A DNA stretch of 42,318 bases from an uncultured Bacteroidales bacterium (GTDB lineage Bacteria > Bacteroidota > Bacteroidia > Bacteroidales > UBA932). The notes below the pieces were generated by a model, which made no database searches, had not been told where the DNA came from, and saw only the letters and a list, made by a program, of their open reading frames with translations. Shown here in pieces: positions 40,233-42,318 of this stretch. Within the stretch, counting starts at the first letter, position 1, and the number at the start of each line of letters is the position of its first letter. A program made the translations under genes and the position numbers. Location of the stretch: NCBI GenBank assembly GCA_905234475.1, contig CAJOHX010000020.1, forward strand, positions 403 through 42,720. Direction: 5' to 3'.

Positions 40233-41746
40233 TGACGATGCCTATGAAGAAGAATCTATACATGATTATCACCCTGGCGGTTGCTCTCTTCTGCCTGGCA
40301 TCCTGCCAGCGGGTGGAGCCCGCGGAGGACCCTGCCGGGGAGCATACCTGCGAGCTGCGCCTGGTCGGGGGGATTGTCCCCTTCGACGGCGGGACGAAGA
40401 GCGCCGGCGCCTTCTCGCCCAGCGAGGAGAACCGGCTCTATGTCCGCATGGTAGGGGCGGCCGGCCCCGTGCTGGGCATCGCCAAATACAATGAATCCAC
40501 GGGGACGTGGAGCTTTACCTACAACGGCACCTTGGGCGGGGCCACTTCCGGCACGGCCCATGCGGTCCTGTTCGAGAGGAATATTGAGTCCGAGACCACG
40601 CACCACGTGGCTTTGCGGTACAATACCCCCATTTATGAAGACGCCGGGGCAACTTTCTCCGTAGGCCAGGAGGGCCTGGATCTCCATGCCACCCTTACCC
40701 CAAAGACCGGCCGCATCTCATTCACCCATGATATGGACGAGGGCTCGTCCCGTTACTTCGAGCGGTTGGGCGGCGTCTCTTACTACAATTCCTTCAGCCT
40801 CTCCGAGTTCTCATTCACGTCCACGGATATGGCCGATTATTCCGGCATGTGGCTGGAAGGCGGGAACAGGGGCTATATCTATGGCTTCTTTACCGACGCG
40901 GCTGATCCGCAGATCTTTATCTATCGGGAAGAGAGCTACTTCTTCCGGCATATGCCTCCTTCGGTTTTCCAGGCCGGGCAGAGCGGTTACGTGACGGATC
41001 CGACGACGGACATGTCCGGCTGGAGGAGATTCAAAAGCTATTCGGAGTTCGTCATCGATGGCCAAAACGGCAGCTCGGGGATGTGGATGAGCTTGCGTTT
41101 TGTGCCGGGCGGTACCTTCCGGATGGGCAACGACAGGGATGCGGCCGCGGCGCCCGCCCATGAGGTGACCCTGGGGCATTATTACATCGGTGCGGTGGAA
41201 ATCACCCGGGGCCTGTGGTACAACGTGATGGGAGAGCCAGACTATTGGGCTGGTGATGGCTGGCCGGCGTGTGACAAGACTTACGATGAGATCCAGGCCT
41301 TCATCGCGGCGCTGAACACGAATGCCAGTGTGAACGGCCAGTACCGTTTCCGCCTGCCCACGGAGGCGGAGTGGGAGTTCGCCGCCCGGGGCGGAATCTT
41401 CTCGCAGGGCTATACCTACAGCGGAAGCAATATCCTAACCGACATTGCCGTCTGGCAATACGACAATCCAGGGGCCACCCGGAATCCCAACGAGTTGAAC
41501 CTGTACGACATGTCCGGCAACAAAGCCGAGCTCTGCTCGGACTGGTACGGCCCGTATTCCGAAGACGCCCAGGTCCGGCCGAAAGGCCCGGAGTCCGGCA
41601 CCTACCGGGTGATCCGGGGCGGTTCTTCCTGGGATCCGGAGCAGTATTGCACGGTGTGGCACCGCAGCTCGACCGAAGAGTATCAGCTGCCGAATAGTTA
41701 TGTCGGTTTCCGCGTGGTGGCGGAAATCCCGCCGATTGACAGGTAA
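40232..41746 (+). CDS. Fimbrillin-like / SUMF1-like lipoprotein 2
   Basis: This is a paralogue of the preceding gene. The lipoprotein signal is MKKNLYMIITLAVALFCLASC. ATG at 40232 overlaps the previous stop codon; the ATG at 40244 (MKKN) gives a more usual signal peptide. The N-terminal fimbrillin-like half has IVPFDGGTKSAGAFSPSEEN, NTPIYEDAGATFSVGQEG and LTPKTGRISF. The SUMF1-like domain from about residue 289 has FVPGGTFRMGNDRD, YRFRLPTEAEWEFAARGG and ELNLYDMSGNKAELCSDWYG. The end, VIRGGSSWDPEQYCTVWHRSS...VGFR, has one Cys where FGE has two, so formylglycine formation is unlikely. Function unknown. Confidence 0.85.
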   Translation: MTMPMKKNLYMIITLAVALFCLASCQRVEPAEDPAGEHTCELRLVGGIVPFDGGTKSAGAFSPSEENRLYVRMVGAAGPVLGIAKYNESTGTWSFTYNGTLGGATSGTAHAVLFERNIESETTHHVALRYNTPIYEDAGATFSVGQEGLDLHATLTPKTGRISFTHDMDEGSSRYFERLGGVSYYNSFSLSEFSFTSTDMADYSGMWLEGGNRGYIYGFFTDAADPQIFIYREESYFFRHMPPSVFQAGQSGYVTDPTTDMSGWRRFKSYSEFVIDGQNGSSGMWMSLRFVPGGTFRMGNDRDAAAAPAHEVTLGHYYIGAVEITRGLWYNVMGEPDYWAGDGWPACDKTYDEIQAFIAALNTNASVNGQYRFRLPTEAEWEFAARGGIFSQGYTYSGSNILTDIAVWQYDNPGATRNPNELNLYDMSGNKAELCSDWYGPYSEDAQVRPKGPESGTYRVIRGGSSWDPEQYCTVWHRSSTEEYQLPNSYVGFRVVAEIPPIDR

Positions 41747-41763
41747 AAGGGGAGGAGACAGGT

Positions 41764-42318
41764 ATGATGAAGAGAATCTACTGTTTCGCACTCATGGCCG
41801 CCATGCTGTTGACGGCGGCTGCCTGTGTCCGGGAGTTGGCAGAGCCGACGCCGGCCCCCGGCCCCCGCGAGATCACCCTGACGGTGGACGGCAGCATCCA
41901 GCCGTTTGATGCCGAGCGTGGCACCAAGGCAGCTGCGGCGCTGAACTGGAAGGCGGGCGACATCCTCTATGTCCGGAGCGAGACGGCCTTCGGCGCCAAC
42001 ACCAGCTATGCCGAGTACAACGGAGACGGCACCTGGACCTTCCACTACACGGGCAGTTTCCAGACAGCCACCAAGGTCCAGTGCTGCTTCATCGAGAAGC
42101 CCCGGAGCGCAAGCGCCTTCGAAGTCCAGCTGTCGTACAGTTCGGTGATTTACGAGGATGCGGCAGCGACGCTGACGGTCGAAGAGGACGCTGCGACTTT
42201 GAATACGTATCTCAAACCCAAGACAGGGCGCATCAGCTTCCACGGCGGTCCCAAGACCATCAAGGTCACCGGCCTGTCGTGGTACAACACGTTCGACCTG
42301 GCGAATTTCGAATTCACC
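41764..42318 (+). CDS. Fimbrillin-like lipoprotein 3, cut off by window edge
   Basis: The first 185 residues of a third paralogue are visible. The lipoprotein signal is MMKRIYCFALMAAMLLTAAAC, followed by the fimbrillin-type FDAERGTKAAAALNWKAGDILYV and WTFHYTGSF. SSVIYEDAAATLTVEEDAA and YLKPKTGRISF correspond to NTPIYEDAGATFSVGQEG and LTPKTGRISF in the preceding gene. A SUMF1-like C-terminal domain would be expected beyond the window but is not seen. It starts 17 bases after the preceding stop, behind a GGGGAGGAGA Shine-Dalgarno-like stretch at 41749-41758. Confidence 0.8.
   Translation, partial: MMKRIYCFALMAAMLLTAAACVRELAEPTPAPGPREITLTVDGSIQPFDAERGTKAAAALNWKAGDILYVRSETAFGANTSYAEYNGDGTWTFHYTGSFQTATKVQCCFIEKPRSASAFEVQLSYSSVIYEDAAATLTVEEDAATLNTYLKPKTGRISFHGGPKTIKVTGLSWYNTFDLANFEFT

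Noticed and set aside
38700..41746. Active sulfatase-maturing formylglycine-generating enzymes
   Set aside because: The C-terminal cysteine pair is missing in both complete copies and no sulfatase gene is in the window.
1..42318. CRISPR arrays, rRNA genes, prophage or transposase genes
   Set aside because: No regularly spaced direct repeats, rRNA sequence, phage structural motifs or transposase domains were found on either strand.

Overview
The window looks like a chromosomal segment of a GC-rich member of the Bacteroidales (phylum Bacteroidota). The evidence is two SusC/SusD outer-membrane nutrient-uptake pairs, several lipoproteins with fimbrillin-like, BACON or BIG2 domains, and many promoters with the Bacteroidota -7 element TAnnTTTG instead of a sigma-70 -10 box. 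No CRISPR array, insertion sequence or phage gene was seen.

Layout. (1) 1-3019, minus strand: the rimP-nusA-infB translation/transcription operon, with infB running off the left edge and rimP unusually short. (2) 3117-4506: a small lipoprotein and a convergent alpha/beta-hydrolase lipoprotein. (3) 4577-14440: a glycerol / glycerol-3-phosphate module. It contains glpA-glpB-glpC (anaerobic G3P dehydrogenase), glpQ (glycerophosphodiesterase) and glpT (G3P transporter, frameshifted here), then an opposite-strand outer-membrane barrel gene, then glpK-glpF (glycerol kinase and facilitator). Short palindromic repeats and hairpins lie at several gene ends. (4) 14441-16133: hairpin-rich DNA, tRNA-Gln(UUG), tadA and a monoacylglycerol-lipase-like hydrolase. 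(5) 16225-26296: two tandem minus-strand SusC/SusD pairs with no enzyme or dedicated regulator beside them. (6) 26498-29789: polA, carrying an in-frame palindromic insertion and a degenerate proofreading domain, overlapped by an ECF sigma-factor gene. (7) 29790-31940, minus strand: two BIG2-domain lipoproteins, a Fur-family regulator and radC. (8) 32096-42318, plus strand: a tightly packed run of seven secreted or lipoprotein genes. These are two LPP20-like proteins, a PEGA-repeat protein with a C-terminal barrel-like domain, a multi-BACON lipoprotein split by a one-base frameshift, and three related lipoproteins with a fimbrillin-like N-terminus, two of which are seen to carry a formylglycine-generating-enzyme-like (SUMF1) domain without the catalytic cysteine pair. 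The third runs off the right edge.

How the genes may work together. The glp genes cover uptake and breakdown of glycerol, G3P and glycerophosphodiesters into dihydroxyacetone phosphate. Two nearby alpha/beta hydrolases could release glycerol from lipids, but that link is only inferred from position. The last operon is the least explained part of the window. Every product is predicted to be exported, and the domains (PEGA, BACON, fimbrillin-like, SUMF1-like) suggest a cell-surface assembly of unknown function.
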